This document shows, piece after piece, positions 55,026-63,733 of a stretch of 64,000 nucleotides of DNA. Made by a program: the position numbers and the translations under genes. The stretch comes from Bacteroidetes bacterium OLB10. GTDB taxonomy: Bacteria; Bacteroidota; Bacteroidia; AKYH767-A; OLB10. The stretch spans positions 55,910 to 119,909 of the forward strand of contig LNBX01000011.1 of assembly GCA_001567275.1 (NCBI GenBank). Direction: 5' to 3'. The notes below the pieces were generated by a model. It was given only the letters and a program-made list of their open reading frames with translations, was not told the DNA's origin and did not search any database. How positions within the stretch are numbered: the first letter of the stretch is position 1; every line of letters begins with the position of its first letter.

Positions 55026-55981
55026 TGAAAAAACAACTTTTAGCGGCTGCAATGCTGCTTATTACTTCAGCACTATGTGCCCAGCTTCCTTCTACCGACA
55101 TTTTTTTGGTGAATATGAACATAGCCAATGACGGTAAAATTTATTTTTCAGATCCAAAGAATATCACACACCGAAAAGGTTACGACAATCAACCATCCTT
55201 TTCGAAAGACGGAAGCAAGGTATATTTTGTAGCTTATCACGATACCATTCAAAGTGATATTTATGTTTATGACAGTAATGATACTTCCATCACCCAACTG
55301 ACCAATACTCCGGAGAGTGAATTTTCTCCTCGAATAACTGCAGATGAACTGGCTTTTACCATCATAAGAGTTGATGCCGACAAAGGACAACGTTATTATA
55401 AAATTCTGATGGATGGCACCAACGAAGAGCAACTGTTAGGCAATGAAGATTCTGCGGCCTACTACTGTCGTATTAATGATTCTACAGTAGCTATTGCCGA
55501 ACTGAATAACAACCAAATGGATTTGAATATCTATGAATTGCCGGGAGAACAGTTTATACCTCTTGCAAAAAATGTTGGACGTTGCATTGCAGTTATTCCT
55601 GATGGTGATAATGAAATAAGTTACGTGGAAAAAGCAGATACCAATGGTTATATGATGATGTCATTTTCTTTAAACTCAGGTCTTATTGGTGGTGTATGTC
55701 AGTTGCCCAAAGGTGTTGAAGATTATGCCTGGACTGCTGACGGAAGAATACTTTGCGGAACAGATGGAAAATTATTGATGTATGATAAAAGTAAGCCTGA
55801 AACCGGCTGGACAGAAATTGCAGACTTCAGCAAAAGTATTGGAGACTTTTACCGTATTGCCATCAACAACAGCAACACGCAATTAGCCCTTGTTGCCTAT
55901 ACCAAGGATGATTCACAAAAATCAGATGTAAAAAAAGATGAGCCTAAAGAAGGTAAAAAGCAGAAGCGTAAAAAAGATTAA
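55025..55981 (+). CDS. exported PD40/WD40-like beta-propeller protein (TolB-like)
   Basis: 318 residues. Signal peptide MKKQLLAAAMLLITSALCAQ. The chain is made of PD40 repeats: NQPSFSKDGSKVYFVAYHD, SDIYVYDSNDTSITQLTNTP, SEFSPRITADELAFTIIRVD and more degenerate copies, forming a propeller like that of TolB. The C-terminal tail is strongly charged (KKDEPKEGKKQKRKKD). Last gene of the dnaA cluster, directly coupled to the membrane protein gene; a hairpin follows at 56058. Role unknown. Confidence 0.82.
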   Translation: MKKQLLAAAMLLITSALCAQLPSTDIFLVNMNIANDGKIYFSDPKNITHRKGYDNQPSFSKDGSKVYFVAYHDTIQSDIYVYDSNDTSITQLTNTPESEFSPRITADELAFTIIRVDADKGQRYYKILMDGTNEEQLLGNEDSAAYYCRINDSTVAIAELNNNQMDLNIYELPGEQFIPLAKNVGRCIAVIPDGDNEISYVEKADTNGYMMMSFSLNSGLIGGVCQLPKGVEDYAWTADGRILCGTDGKLLMYDKSKPETGWTEIADFSKSIGDFYRIAINNSNTQLALVAYTKDDSQKSDVKKDEPKEGKKQKRKKD

Positions 55982-56057
55982 AGAACACAAAGCACATACA
56001 ATTACGCACTCAGCTTATCTTAAATTATTTCAATTTAGCTTTTAATTGTACATTTTT

Positions 56058-56102
56058 AATAACAGAACACAACTATTCTCCGGACAGTTGTGTTCCGTTA
56101 TT
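56058..56102. terminator. long hairpin between convergent genes, terminator
   Basis: AATAAC-A-GAACACAACT (56058-56074) pairs with AGTTGTGTTC-C-GTTATT (56086-56102): 16 bp with a single mismatch and an 11-nt loop. It separates the dnaA cluster from the convergent T9SS protein gene, and no strong T-run follows on either strand. Confidence 0.65.
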
Positions 56103-56109
56103 AACTTCT

Positions 56110-57918
56110 TTACTGTAATACGAATTTTTCATGTAGTTCGCCATGCTTTGATGACAACCTGAGCGTATAAACTCCTCTTGAAAACGATTGTACGTTGCGT
56201 TCTAAATTGTTCTTACCTTTCGTTACATACAATTTTTCACTATAAACTGTTCTTCCAGTCACGTCAATCAAATCAAGCATTGCTGATTGTTGTTGAGGAG
56301 AATTTATAGTGATAGTTAATTGATCAGTAGCAGGATTTGGTACTGCAACTATAGAAATGGGGACATCAACTTCGCCAATCCCCACTGTGTTAACCAACAA
56401 AGGTCGCTGACTTATGGTACAACCGGAAGCAGTTTCAATCTGGCAGGAGTACATTCCCGGAATAGAAACAACATAATATGAATTGGTGGCTCCCGGTATC
56501 AGATTGCCACCATTATACCACTGATATGCAATTGCTGAAGCATAACTTACAAACAGTGTGTCATTGGATTGCTGAATCAATGGTCCGGTCACAGTAATAC
56601 TTGCCGTGAGATAAGCATGTGCAGGAGCAGGACAAAAATCATCTTTTGCATCAAAAACAAAATAATAGGTGTTTTCAGGACTGCTCGTGCATGTATTAAA
56701 ATTGATAAGTGTACAGTTCGGCACCCATTCAAACGTGACACTGTTGGAAATAGGCGCAGATGCAGGCAATGTTTTATTGAGTGTGGCACAAGGTGGTGAA
56801 GGGCATCCTGCAGTATCTATGACAAAGTCGGTACCAAAATAAGTACCACTTGCGTTCAGTATGACATTTTGAGTAGGAGTTGTTCCTATGTTTTGTTCCA
56901 AATCTACAAAGCTCAGAGTAAATCTGACTGTATCACCGGCAACCACCAAGGTGTCTGCAGAAGTGTTTCCTGCAAATGGCAGATTATAAATTGGAGGATG
57001 ATTGATAGCAGGAGCAGGTGCAACAAAACAATTATTTACCAGAGTAAAACTGCAATCGCGATATACCTCTGCAATTTTAATTCCGCAACGGTATGCAGTA
57101 ATTTTCATACAGCAGGCAACATTTCCAATAACTGCATTGGCCGTATCAACAAAAAAATTCAACACACCGGAAGTTGGGTTCAGTACCGGATTTCCGGGAA
57201 TAGGACTTTGCACAGTATAAGGCGAACTGAACAACAGATTACTTGCATAAAAATTTGCCGGAGGCAAAGCGTTTGGCTGATCGACACAATAATCCCATGA
57301 ATAAACCAATGAATCACCATCTACATCTATTGCATTGCTATTATAAGTAAATGGATATCCAATGCACAAAAAATTATAAGGCCGTTCTGCAAAAAATGGA
57401 GATGAATCATAACAAGGATTGGTATTATTTCCGTTAAGTGGATACATGACAGAGCGGATGGTGGAACCTGCTCCCTGAGAATTTAAATTGATGCAATAAT
57501 TACGACAGCAGTCATCAAACGCAAAAGTCCAGCCTGATGCAGGAGGTGTACCTGAAAGTATAACAGGATCGGTTTTCATAATGTATTCCTGCACGCTTCC
57601 CGATTGAGGATTATTGCAAGTAAAGCCACAGTTTGCGGGGCTTAAGTCATTAATCACAGTTAATGCAGGATTAATAGGAATGGATGTCAGATTAGGATTT
57701 CCGTATACAGAAATTTGAGAAGGTGGAACAAAGGGCATCCCCATACAATCTCTGTAAACTTTAAGAGTAAACTGAAACTTACCATTGCCAAGACATTGCC
57801 AGGTAATTTCACCACCGTAAAGGTGTGTTGCATCAGATACATAACTTGTGAAGACCAGAACTGCCAACAAACAAGTCTTACGAATAAAATTAGTGAGTGT
57901 TTTCATATTTATTTTCAT
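56110..57918 (-). CDS. secreted surface protein with T9SS sorting domain
   Basis: 602 residues (598 if the second ATG at 57906 is used). After the signal peptide the mature chain begins THLYGGEITWQCLGNGKFQF, the typical start of a Bacteroidetes surface-protein family often found in large adhesins. The region has many cysteines (YRDCMGMP, CGFTCNNP, DDCCRNYC), likely paired as disulfides, and an Ig-like segment with IDVDGDSLVYSW in its middle. The last 80 residues (ISIVAVPNPATDQLTITI to EKFVLQ) are a T9SS type A domain. Adhesion or gliding-linked surface role is inferred. Confidence 0.85.
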   Translation of the reverse strand: MKINMKTLTNFIRKTCLLAVLVFTSYVSDATHLYGGEITWQCLGNGKFQFTLKVYRDCMGMPFVPPSQISVYGNPNLTSIPINPALTVINDLSPANCGFTCNNPQSGSVQEYIMKTDPVILSGTPPASGWTFAFDDCCRNYCINLNSQGAGSTIRSVMYPLNGNNTNPCYDSSPFFAERPYNFLCIGYPFTYNSNAIDVDGDSLVYSWDYCVDQPNALPPANFYASNLLFSSPYTVQSPIPGNPVLNPTSGVLNFFVDTANAVIGNVACCMKITAYRCGIKIAEVYRDCSFTLVNNCFVAPAPAINHPPIYNLPFAGNTSADTLVVAGDTVRFTLSFVDLEQNIGTTPTQNVILNASGTYFGTDFVIDTAGCPSPPCATLNKTLPASAPISNSVTFEWVPNCTLINFNTCTSSPENTYYFVFDAKDDFCPAPAHAYLTASITVTGPLIQQSNDTLFVSYASAIAYQWYNGGNLIPGATNSYYVVSIPGMYSCQIETASGCTISQRPLLVNTVGIGEVDVPISIVAVPNPATDQLTITINSPQQQSAMLDLIDVTGRTVYSEKLYVTKGKNNLERNVQSFSRGVYTLRLSSKHGELHEKFVLQ

Positions 57919-58190
57919 TATGCTTTTGTGCAGGTAAATGTAACCAATTATTTAAGAAATAAAATATTTCTGAAAAGAATTTTATTAACCGTTCTTGAAA
58001 GTTGTTTAACAGTCCTGCTTGTACCGATGCTAAAAAAATATGTTTAGCTAATAACTATGTATTTAATCATTTCTATCATTATTAAATTGATAGTTTAAAT
58101 GAATATGTTAAAGGTTGTTTTATTTTAACATTTAATAAAGTAAAAACACTTTGCATTTTATCTTATTTAGCCGCATCAAATCCTGACATT

Positions 58191-60623
58191 ATGAATTTGC
58201 GTTATTATATTATGACAACAGTGTTCTGTTGCTTTCTCACCACTGCTCAGTTGCATGCGCAATCCATTAAAGGTAAAATTACCGACAACAACAATGAGCC
58301 ACTTACAGGTTCTGTGCTCGAGTTACGGCAGCTTCCTGATTCGTCATTAGTGAAAGCAGCAGTGGCCGATGCAGGCGGTAATTACATTTTTGATCATATT
58401 AAATCAGGCGATTATTTCCTTAAAGCATCGTTTCTTGGTTTCGAAAATTATAAGAGCGCTGCATTTCATACGACTGAAACTGCTGTTAAAGAATTACCGG
58501 TTATTCAACTGAAAGCTTCTTCTACAACTCTGAAACAGGCAGAAATTACAGGGATTAAACCATTGGTCGAAGTAAAGGCCGACAAAACTGTTTTTAATGT
58601 AGAAAACAGCATCAACTCTACCGGGAGTACTGCTTACGAAGTATTGAAAAAAGCTCCGGGAGTGGTAGTTGACAACAACGATAACATCATGCTCAAGGGA
58701 CGCGGTGGTGTGCTGGTGCAGATTGATGGCCGCTCAGTGCACATGTCGGAAACTGAGCTTGCCGACTATTTGAAATCCATACAAAGCACCGATGTGGAAT
58801 CTATTGAGCTCATCTCAAATCCTTCTTCCAAGTATGATGCTGAAGGCACTGCAGGTATTATCAATATTAAACTGAAAAAAAATAAAAACTATGGAACCAA
58901 TGGCAGCATCACAGCAGGATATGCAATAGGAAAATATTCAAAATACAACACAGCTTTATCACTGAATAACCGTAACAGAAAGTTTAATTTTTATTCTACT
59001 TACAGCAATAACATCGGCAAGCGCTATAATGAGTTTAACCTTTACAGAGAACAACAACCTTATATTTACAATCAGTCTTCTCTGAGCACCAATGATGGAA
59101 TTAGCCATAACTACAAAGCAGGTGCCGATTGTAACCTGAACGCTAAAAATACAATTGGTGTGATACTCGGAGGTTCATACAGCGACTATTCAGGCACGAA
59201 AGAAAATCAAAATCACATCAGCAATTTCTTCAGCGGGAATGAAGACAGCGTACTTATCTCCAATCAAAAAGTAACTTCCATCAACAATAACTTCAACGCA
59301 AATCTGAATCATCATTTTGCTGATACTTCAGGTCACGACCTTACCACTGACTTTGATTTCGGTTACTATCACGGTTCACGAAACTCCTATCTCCCCAATG
59401 TGTATATGACACCTGATGAACAAACGCAACTTTCATCTGCTTATTACTCATCAAAAGCACCTGTAACAATTCAGATTTATTCTCTTAAGTCTGATTATTC
59501 ACAGAAATTGTGGAATGGTAAGTTGGGACTAGGTTATAAAGTTGCTATGGTTCATACTGACAACATTTTTAATTTCTTCAACATCGAAGGACCTGTTTAT
59601 ACTTTAGACACAACACGAAGCAGTCGTTTTAAATATCTTGAAAATGTAAATGCCGTATATCTGAACTATCAGCACACATATAATAAACTGGATGTGCAGG
59701 CCGGAGTGAGAGTTGAAAACACCAACAGCGAAGGAGATTTGATTGCTGATACCCAAAATCAGAATAAGAATGTAAAACGCTCCTATACGGATGTATTTCC
59801 AAGCATGGGATTAACTTATACAGTCAACAAGAATAATTCGCTGAGTCTGATTTACAGCAGCCGTATTGACAGACCTAATTACAGAGAACTCAATCCTTTT
59901 GAATACAAACTTGACGAACTGAGCTACAGCAAAGGCAATCCTTTTCTCAATCCACAGTACTCCGATAAAATTGAGTTGTCGCATTCTTTTAAATACATGA
60001 TAACTACAAGCGCTGCATACAGCCATACACGTGATTATTTTGCACAGATTACAGATACTATTCCAGGTGGAAAAAGTTTTCTGATGCCGCGCAACCTGGC
60101 TACTGAAGATGTGTTGAGTCTCGACATCACTGCATCCCTGCAACCGATGAAGTGGTTAAGTGTTTATATCAACACGGGCGTTTATGACCAGCGTTATAAA
60201 GCAGATTTTGGCGAGAACAAAACCATTAATACCGATTTCATTGCATACAATCTTTATGGACAGCTTACTTTTAAGCTCCCGGCTTCTTTTTCATTTGAAA
60301 TTTCAGGATGGTACAATTCAGGCGATGTGTGGGGCGGTGCTTACAAAAACGATGGTCAGGGTTCTCTTGATTTAGGACTGCAAAAACGTTTCCTGAATGA
60401 CAGAATAAATGTAAAATTAGCGTACACTGATATTTTTCATACCGCACCCTGGAAAGCTTACAACACCTATGCAGGCATTGTAACACGTGTATGGGGCGAA
60501 TGGGAAAGCCAACAGTTCAGAGCATCACTTACCTGGCGTTTCGGGAACAAACAAATGAAAAGTATTAAACAGCGCTCAACAGGCAGCGAGCAGGAACAAA
60601 AACGTATCGGAGGAGACAATTAA
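58191..60623 (+). CDS. TonB-dependent-type outer-membrane receptor (OMP_b-brl_3 family)
   Basis: 810 residues. Signal peptide ends at LHAQ (about 25). A carboxypeptidase-like domain follows (IKGKITDNNNEPLTGSVLEL), then a plug domain (KADKTVFNVENSINSTGSTA, VLKKAPGVVVDNNDNIMLKG, SIELISNPSSKYDAEGTAGI), then a 22-strand-type barrel with many YxxN and aromatic turns; DRPNYRELNPFEY and YSKGNPFLNPQYS are family-specific. It lacks a clear TonB box and ends in a Lys/Gln-rich tail. No SusD partner is adjacent. Substrate unknown. A 272-nt AT-rich divergent spacer precedes it, in which I see no clear promoter. Confidence 0.88.
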   Translation: MNLRYYIMTTVFCCFLTTAQLHAQSIKGKITDNNNEPLTGSVLELRQLPDSSLVKAAVADAGGNYIFDHIKSGDYFLKASFLGFENYKSAAFHTTETAVKELPVIQLKASSTTLKQAEITGIKPLVEVKADKTVFNVENSINSTGSTAYEVLKKAPGVVVDNNDNIMLKGRGGVLVQIDGRSVHMSETELADYLKSIQSTDVESIELISNPSSKYDAEGTAGIINIKLKKNKNYGTNGSITAGYAIGKYSKYNTALSLNNRNRKFNFYSTYSNNIGKRYNEFNLYREQQPYIYNQSSLSTNDGISHNYKAGADCNLNAKNTIGVILGGSYSDYSGTKENQNHISNFFSGNEDSVLISNQKVTSINNNFNANLNHHFADTSGHDLTTDFDFGYYHGSRNSYLPNVYMTPDEQTQLSSAYYSSKAPVTIQIYSLKSDYSQKLWNGKLGLGYKVAMVHTDNIFNFFNIEGPVYTLDTTRSSRFKYLENVNAVYLNYQHTYNKLDVQAGVRVENTNSEGDLIADTQNQNKNVKRSYTDVFPSMGLTYTVNKNNSLSLIYSSRIDRPNYRELNPFEYKLDELSYSKGNPFLNPQYSDKIELSHSFKYMITTSAAYSHTRDYFAQITDTIPGGKSFLMPRNLATEDVLSLDITASLQPMKWLSVYINTGVYDQRYKADFGENKTINTDFIAYNLYGQLTFKLPASFSFEISGWYNSGDVWGGAYKNDGQGSLDLGLQKRFLNDRINVKLAYTDIFHTAPWKAYNTYAGIVTRVWGEWESQQFRASLTWRFGNKQMKSIKQRSTGSEQEQKRIGGDN

Positions 60624-60646
60624 TTTTTCCGCAATCTTTTTCCTCT

Positions 60647-60654
60647 TAAGTTTG
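60647..60654 (+). promoter_or_regulatory. candidate -7 box of the FAD oxidoreductase gene
   Basis: TAAGTTTG matches TAnnTTTG exactly, 21 nt before the GTG at 60676. The -33 position reads TTT, not TTG. Confidence 0.35.
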
Positions 60655-60675
60655 CTGCATTAAGCGGTAAAACAA

Positions 60676-61722
60676 GTGAAAGATTTTATAATAGTTGGGC
60701 AAGGTTTGGCCGGCAGTATATTAGCATGGAACCTCATGCAGGAAGGTTGCAGTGTTTTAATCATTGATCATTTTGATGCTACAACCTCATCGCAGGTGGC
60801 TGCAGGAGTTTATCTTCCCATCACAGGCAGAAGAATAGTACGCACCTGGATGGCTGACGAATTAATTCCCTGTGCAGAAGATTTTTATTCTTCAATTGGA
60901 AAATTTTTCAATACTGATTTTATACATCAGCTATCTGTACTTGAAATCCCTGACTCGGTAAAAGTATATAACGAATGGCAGATGCGTAAATCACATGCCG
61001 ACACAGGAAAATATATTGCGCGTTTTCACGCTCCTGACAGCTTCAGCGAACTGAATTGTCCTTATGGTGCTGTCGAACTAAAACCTTCAGGTTATGTTGA
61101 CCTAAAAGAACTGCTTGCGCATTTACGCAGTTATTTTGTTCAGAACGGTTCGCTGAAGGACGCGGTTTTTGATTTTAAACATTTACAAGTAAGTGATACT
61201 ATCAGGTACGGTGACATTGAATCAAAAAACATCATTTTCTGTGAAGGTATAGCTGCTCAGTCGAATCCTTATTTCAGGCATCTCCCTTTTCAGCCTTCCA
61301 AGGGTGAAGTGCTGACCATACACAGTGAACTTTTGCCACAGGATTATATTATCAACAAAAGTGTTTTTGTGCTGCCCATCGGCAATCATTATTTCAAAGC
61401 CGGATCCACCTATGAATGGAAAGAATTAAATAACATTCCTACTGAAGCAGCAAGGGAAAAGCTATCCCGGCAGTTGAAGGAGCTGATTCGTGTTCCTTTT
61501 GAAATTACAGGTCATCAGGCATCGGTGCGTCCGAGTGTTAAAGCAAGAAGACCTTTTGCAGGCATGCGTTCCGGCATTCCGAATGTAGGAATATTTAATG
61601 GTCTTGGTACTAAAGGAGTAATGCTCTCCCCTTACCTATCCAGACATTTTGTAAATCATCTTCTCAAAAAAGAAAAACTGATGCCTGAAATTGATATTGC
61701 TCAGTATGATGATTTGTTATGA
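60676..61722 (+). CDS. FAD-dependent oxidoreductase (DadA/glycine oxidase-like)
   Basis: 348 residues with a GTG start at 60676. DFIIVGQGLAGSILAWNLMQ is the N-terminal dinucleotide loop (GxGxxGS), VLIIDHFDATTSSQVAAGV the following acidic strand, and GIFNGLGTKGVMLSPYLSRH the C-terminal FAD-contacting block of the D-amino acid oxidase/ThiO superfamily. It would oxidise an amine or amino acid; the substrate cannot be told and no thiamine genes are near. The gene ends inside the convergent proline dehydrogenase (6-nt overlap of stops). Confidence 0.88.
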   Translation: MKDFIIVGQGLAGSILAWNLMQEGCSVLIIDHFDATTSSQVAAGVYLPITGRRIVRTWMADELIPCAEDFYSSIGKFFNTDFIHQLSVLEIPDSVKVYNEWQMRKSHADTGKYIARFHAPDSFSELNCPYGAVELKPSGYVDLKELLAHLRSYFVQNGSLKDAVFDFKHLQVSDTIRYGDIESKNIIFCEGIAAQSNPYFRHLPFQPSKGEVLTIHSELLPQDYIINKSVFVLPIGNHYFKAGSTYEWKELNNIPTEAAREKLSRQLKELIRVPFEITGHQASVRPSVKARRPFAGMRSGIPNVGIFNGLGTKGVMLSPYLSRHFVNHLLKKEKLMPEIDIAQYDDLL

Positions 61723-62895
61723 TTTTTCTTTTTTTCTACGGGCTTTTTCCTGTGCTATCATTTTCAACTCGCGACCCATTTGCCCGCTGATACTGGTATT
61801 TTCAGCTGCACGTCTGAACAAGTAAGGCAATACAGAAACAACAGGACCGTAAGGAACATATTTACACACACAATAACCTTCATGTGCAAGATTAAAGCTG
61901 ATATGATCACTCATTCCCAACAACTGTGAGAACCATACGCGTTGGTCGTTACGTGCAATTTTATGTTCATCCAACAGTTGAGTCAGATATCTGCTGCTTT
62001 CTTCGTTGTGTGTACCGGCACATACAGAAAGCATATCCAGATTCTCAACACAAAGTTTCAGTGCTGCATTATAATCTCTGTCTGTAGCGGCTTTGTCGGG
62101 CTGAATGGGTGATGGATAACCTTTTTGCGCAGCGCGGTCACGTTCCTTTTCCATATAAGCTCCACGCACCAGTTTGTATCCAACTTTATAACCACGGCTG
62201 CGTGCTTTGGCAATATTTTCTTTCATAAAAGCAACCCTGTCGTGACGATATAGCTGTACTGTATTAAAAATGATAGTTTGCTTTTTATTAAATTCTTCCA
62301 TCATTTCATCCACCATATCATCAATGGCTTGTTGAATCCAACTCTCTTCGGCATCAACAAACAGCCGTACATTTTTTTCAGAAGCAGTACTGCAAATTTT
62401 TCTTACTCTGCCTTTCAGCCTTTCAAATTCTGCCTGCTCGTCTGCACTGAGTGTGATTTTGCTACTCACTTTTTCAAGCAAAGCTGTGCGACCAATACCT
62501 GTAGGTTTAAATACCGAAAAAGGAATATTTTTATCTCCTACTGCACGCAATACCGTTCTTACAATTTCCTCGCAATTGTTATCAAAGTCAGCATCGCTCA
62601 CATGTCCCTCAACCGAATAATCTAGAATGGAGCCCACACCGTATTTTCCCAATTTTGCAATGGTTGCATTACACTGTTCAATGGTTTCGCCACCGCAGAA
62701 ATGTTTGTAGATAGTTGCACGTATAAGTGGCTTTACAGGCAAATGAAGTTTAAGCGCAAAGTTGGTAATTCCGGGAGCTATGCTTACCAGAAAATTATTG
62801 CTGATGAGCTGAAACAGTCTGTAAGCATGATTCAGTTCTGCATCGCTTTTGTAGGCAAATGCATTTTTGAGATTGGTAAAAGAAATATCTGCCAT
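61717..62895 (-). CDS. proline dehydrogenase
   Basis: 392 residues, the single-domain monofunctional form. FAD-linked TIM barrel oxidising proline to pyrroline-5-carboxylate. FSVFKPTGIGRTALLEKVSS, VRLFVDAEESWIQQAIDDM, KVGYKLVRGAYMEKERDRA (substrate Arg/Lys block), CAGTHNEESSRYL and WFSQLLGMSDHISFNL with YVPYGPVVSVLPYLFRRAAEN match the family in order. The second enzyme of proline breakdown is not in the window. A -7 box precedes it at 62912. Confidence 0.93.
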   Translation of the reverse strand: MADISFTNLKNAFAYKSDAELNHAYRLFQLISNNFLVSIAPGITNFALKLHLPVKPLIRATIYKHFCGGETIEQCNATIAKLGKYGVGSILDYSVEGHVSDADFDNNCEEIVRTVLRAVGDKNIPFSVFKPTGIGRTALLEKVSSKITLSADEQAEFERLKGRVRKICSTASEKNVRLFVDAEESWIQQAIDDMVDEMMEEFNKKQTIIFNTVQLYRHDRVAFMKENIAKARSRGYKVGYKLVRGAYMEKERDRAAQKGYPSPIQPDKAATDRDYNAALKLCVENLDMLSVCAGTHNEESSRYLTQLLDEHKIARNDQRVWFSQLLGMSDHISFNLAHEGYCVCKYVPYGPVVSVLPYLFRRAAENTSISGQMGRELKMIAQEKARRKKEKS

Positions 62896-62903
62896 ATTGA
62901 TTT

Positions 62904-63332
62904 TTATCGGGCAAAAGTATATTTAAAGATCATAGTCGCCTGCAGCTTCGGGTTGATAAATGATTTCATCAATCCTGATTTTGTTAGTCCTGCCGGAACA
63001 ATCCATTCAATTTCATCATTCACCTTATAACCTATAAGAGCAGTTGCAATTGGCGAAAAAATGGATATTTTATTCTCTTTTACATTCGCCTGCTCAGGAT
63101 ATACAATCTGAAACTGAATTTGCTTGTTATTATTCTGAAAACTCAACTTCACAATGGAATTCATTGTCACCACATTGGATGGAATGGCTTCGGGTTCCAC
63201 AATTTTGGCTGAGTCAAGTTCTTTTAACAGTTTTTCTGCTTCGTCATTACTGATGGATCTGAATTGCTTGGCATCATTGATGCTTTTCTTAATACGCGCA
63301 TAATCCAGCCGGTTGATAATTATCTTACTCAT
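62904..63332 (-). CDS. GreA/GreB family transcription elongation factor-like protein (frame broken at 3' end)
   Basis: Raw frame 142 residues. The N-terminus (IIINRLDYARIKKSINDAKQ) is a short helical stretch in place of a full coiled coil; the second half is the GreA/GreB C-terminal domain, with VTMNSIVKLSFQ and KISIFSPIATALIGYKVNDEIEW. Such shortened proteins resemble Rnk and bind RNA polymerase. After VPAGLTK the raw frame (SGLMKSFINPKLQA) does not fit; one more A in the A4 run (T4 at 62979-62982) gives KIRIDEIIYQPEAAGDYDL and a stop at 62923-62925, the expected ending. So the true 3' end is probably 62923 and the length 136. Confidence 0.82.
   Translation of the reverse strand: MSKIIINRLDYARIKKSINDAKQFRSISNDEAEKLLKELDSAKIVEPEAIPSNVVTMNSIVKLSFQNNNKQIQFQIVYPEQANVKENKISIFSPIATALIGYKVNDEIEWIVPAGLTKSGLMKSFINPKLQATMIFKYTFAR
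62912..62919 (-). promoter_or_regulatory. candidate -7 box of proline dehydrogenase
   Basis: On the reverse strand TACTTTTG matches TAnnTTTG exactly, 16 nt before the ATG at 62895. The -33 position is not TTG. It lies beyond the corrected stop of the upstream gene. Confidence 0.4.
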
Positions 63333-63729
63333 AACTTTTGTATGTTATTCAGTTTAAAAATACTGTGTAAAATTATTAAATATTTGGTCATGACAGAGTT
63401 TTCTTAATGGTTGCTGCACCTCATTTTTGATTATAAAACCTATGGTTATGTAGTTTGAATGTTTGGAATGTTACTTTAGCACAAAGTTTTTTAAATGGCT
63501 GAGGCAACTTTCAAAGAGAAATAAAAAATCCCGATAAAGTTATCCCTCAGAGTATGCTGATTTCAATTGTGTTTATTGCAGGTTTGTATTTGCTGATGAA
63601 CAATTGTGTAGCCGAAATTATCCCTGAAAACAGGCAGCATAAAGCGAATTTGTCATCAGTATTTATATTGAACTCATTTATGGCACTGCTGCTGCCAATG
63701 CTGCAACAGTGCTTGCTTTTAGCATGGGC
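63333..63729. other. intergenic stretch of about 400 nt
   Basis: No convincing gene. It holds one short forward reading frame (63554-63733, listed separately), and no repeat, hairpin or tRNA that I can see. It may hold the remains of a gene broken by further indels. Confidence 0.5.
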
Positions 63730-63733
63730 TTAA
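63554..63733 (+). CDS. possible small membrane protein or gene remnant (59 residues)
   Basis: An ATG frame of 59 residues with two hydrophobic stretches: ISIVFIAGLYLLMNN at the start and SVFILNSFMALLLPMLQQ near the end, separated by CVAEIIPENRQHKANL. It overlaps the convergent methyltransferase stop by 4 nt. I do not recognise it; it could be a real small membrane protein, or the last part of a larger transporter gene whose upstream portion is lost or frameshifted. No clear ribosome binding site. Confidence 0.25.
   Translation: MLISIVFIAGLYLLMNNCVAEIIPENRQHKANLSSVFILNSFMALLLPMLQQCLLLAWA

Noticed and set aside
56869..57300. 143-residue forward frame opposite the T9SS surface protein
   Set aside because: Antisense shadow with many Cys and Arg and no recognisable domain.
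58073..58093. Inverted repeat CTATCA...TGATAG before the TonB-type receptor
   Set aside because: Only 6 bp per arm in an AT-rich spacer; not above chance.
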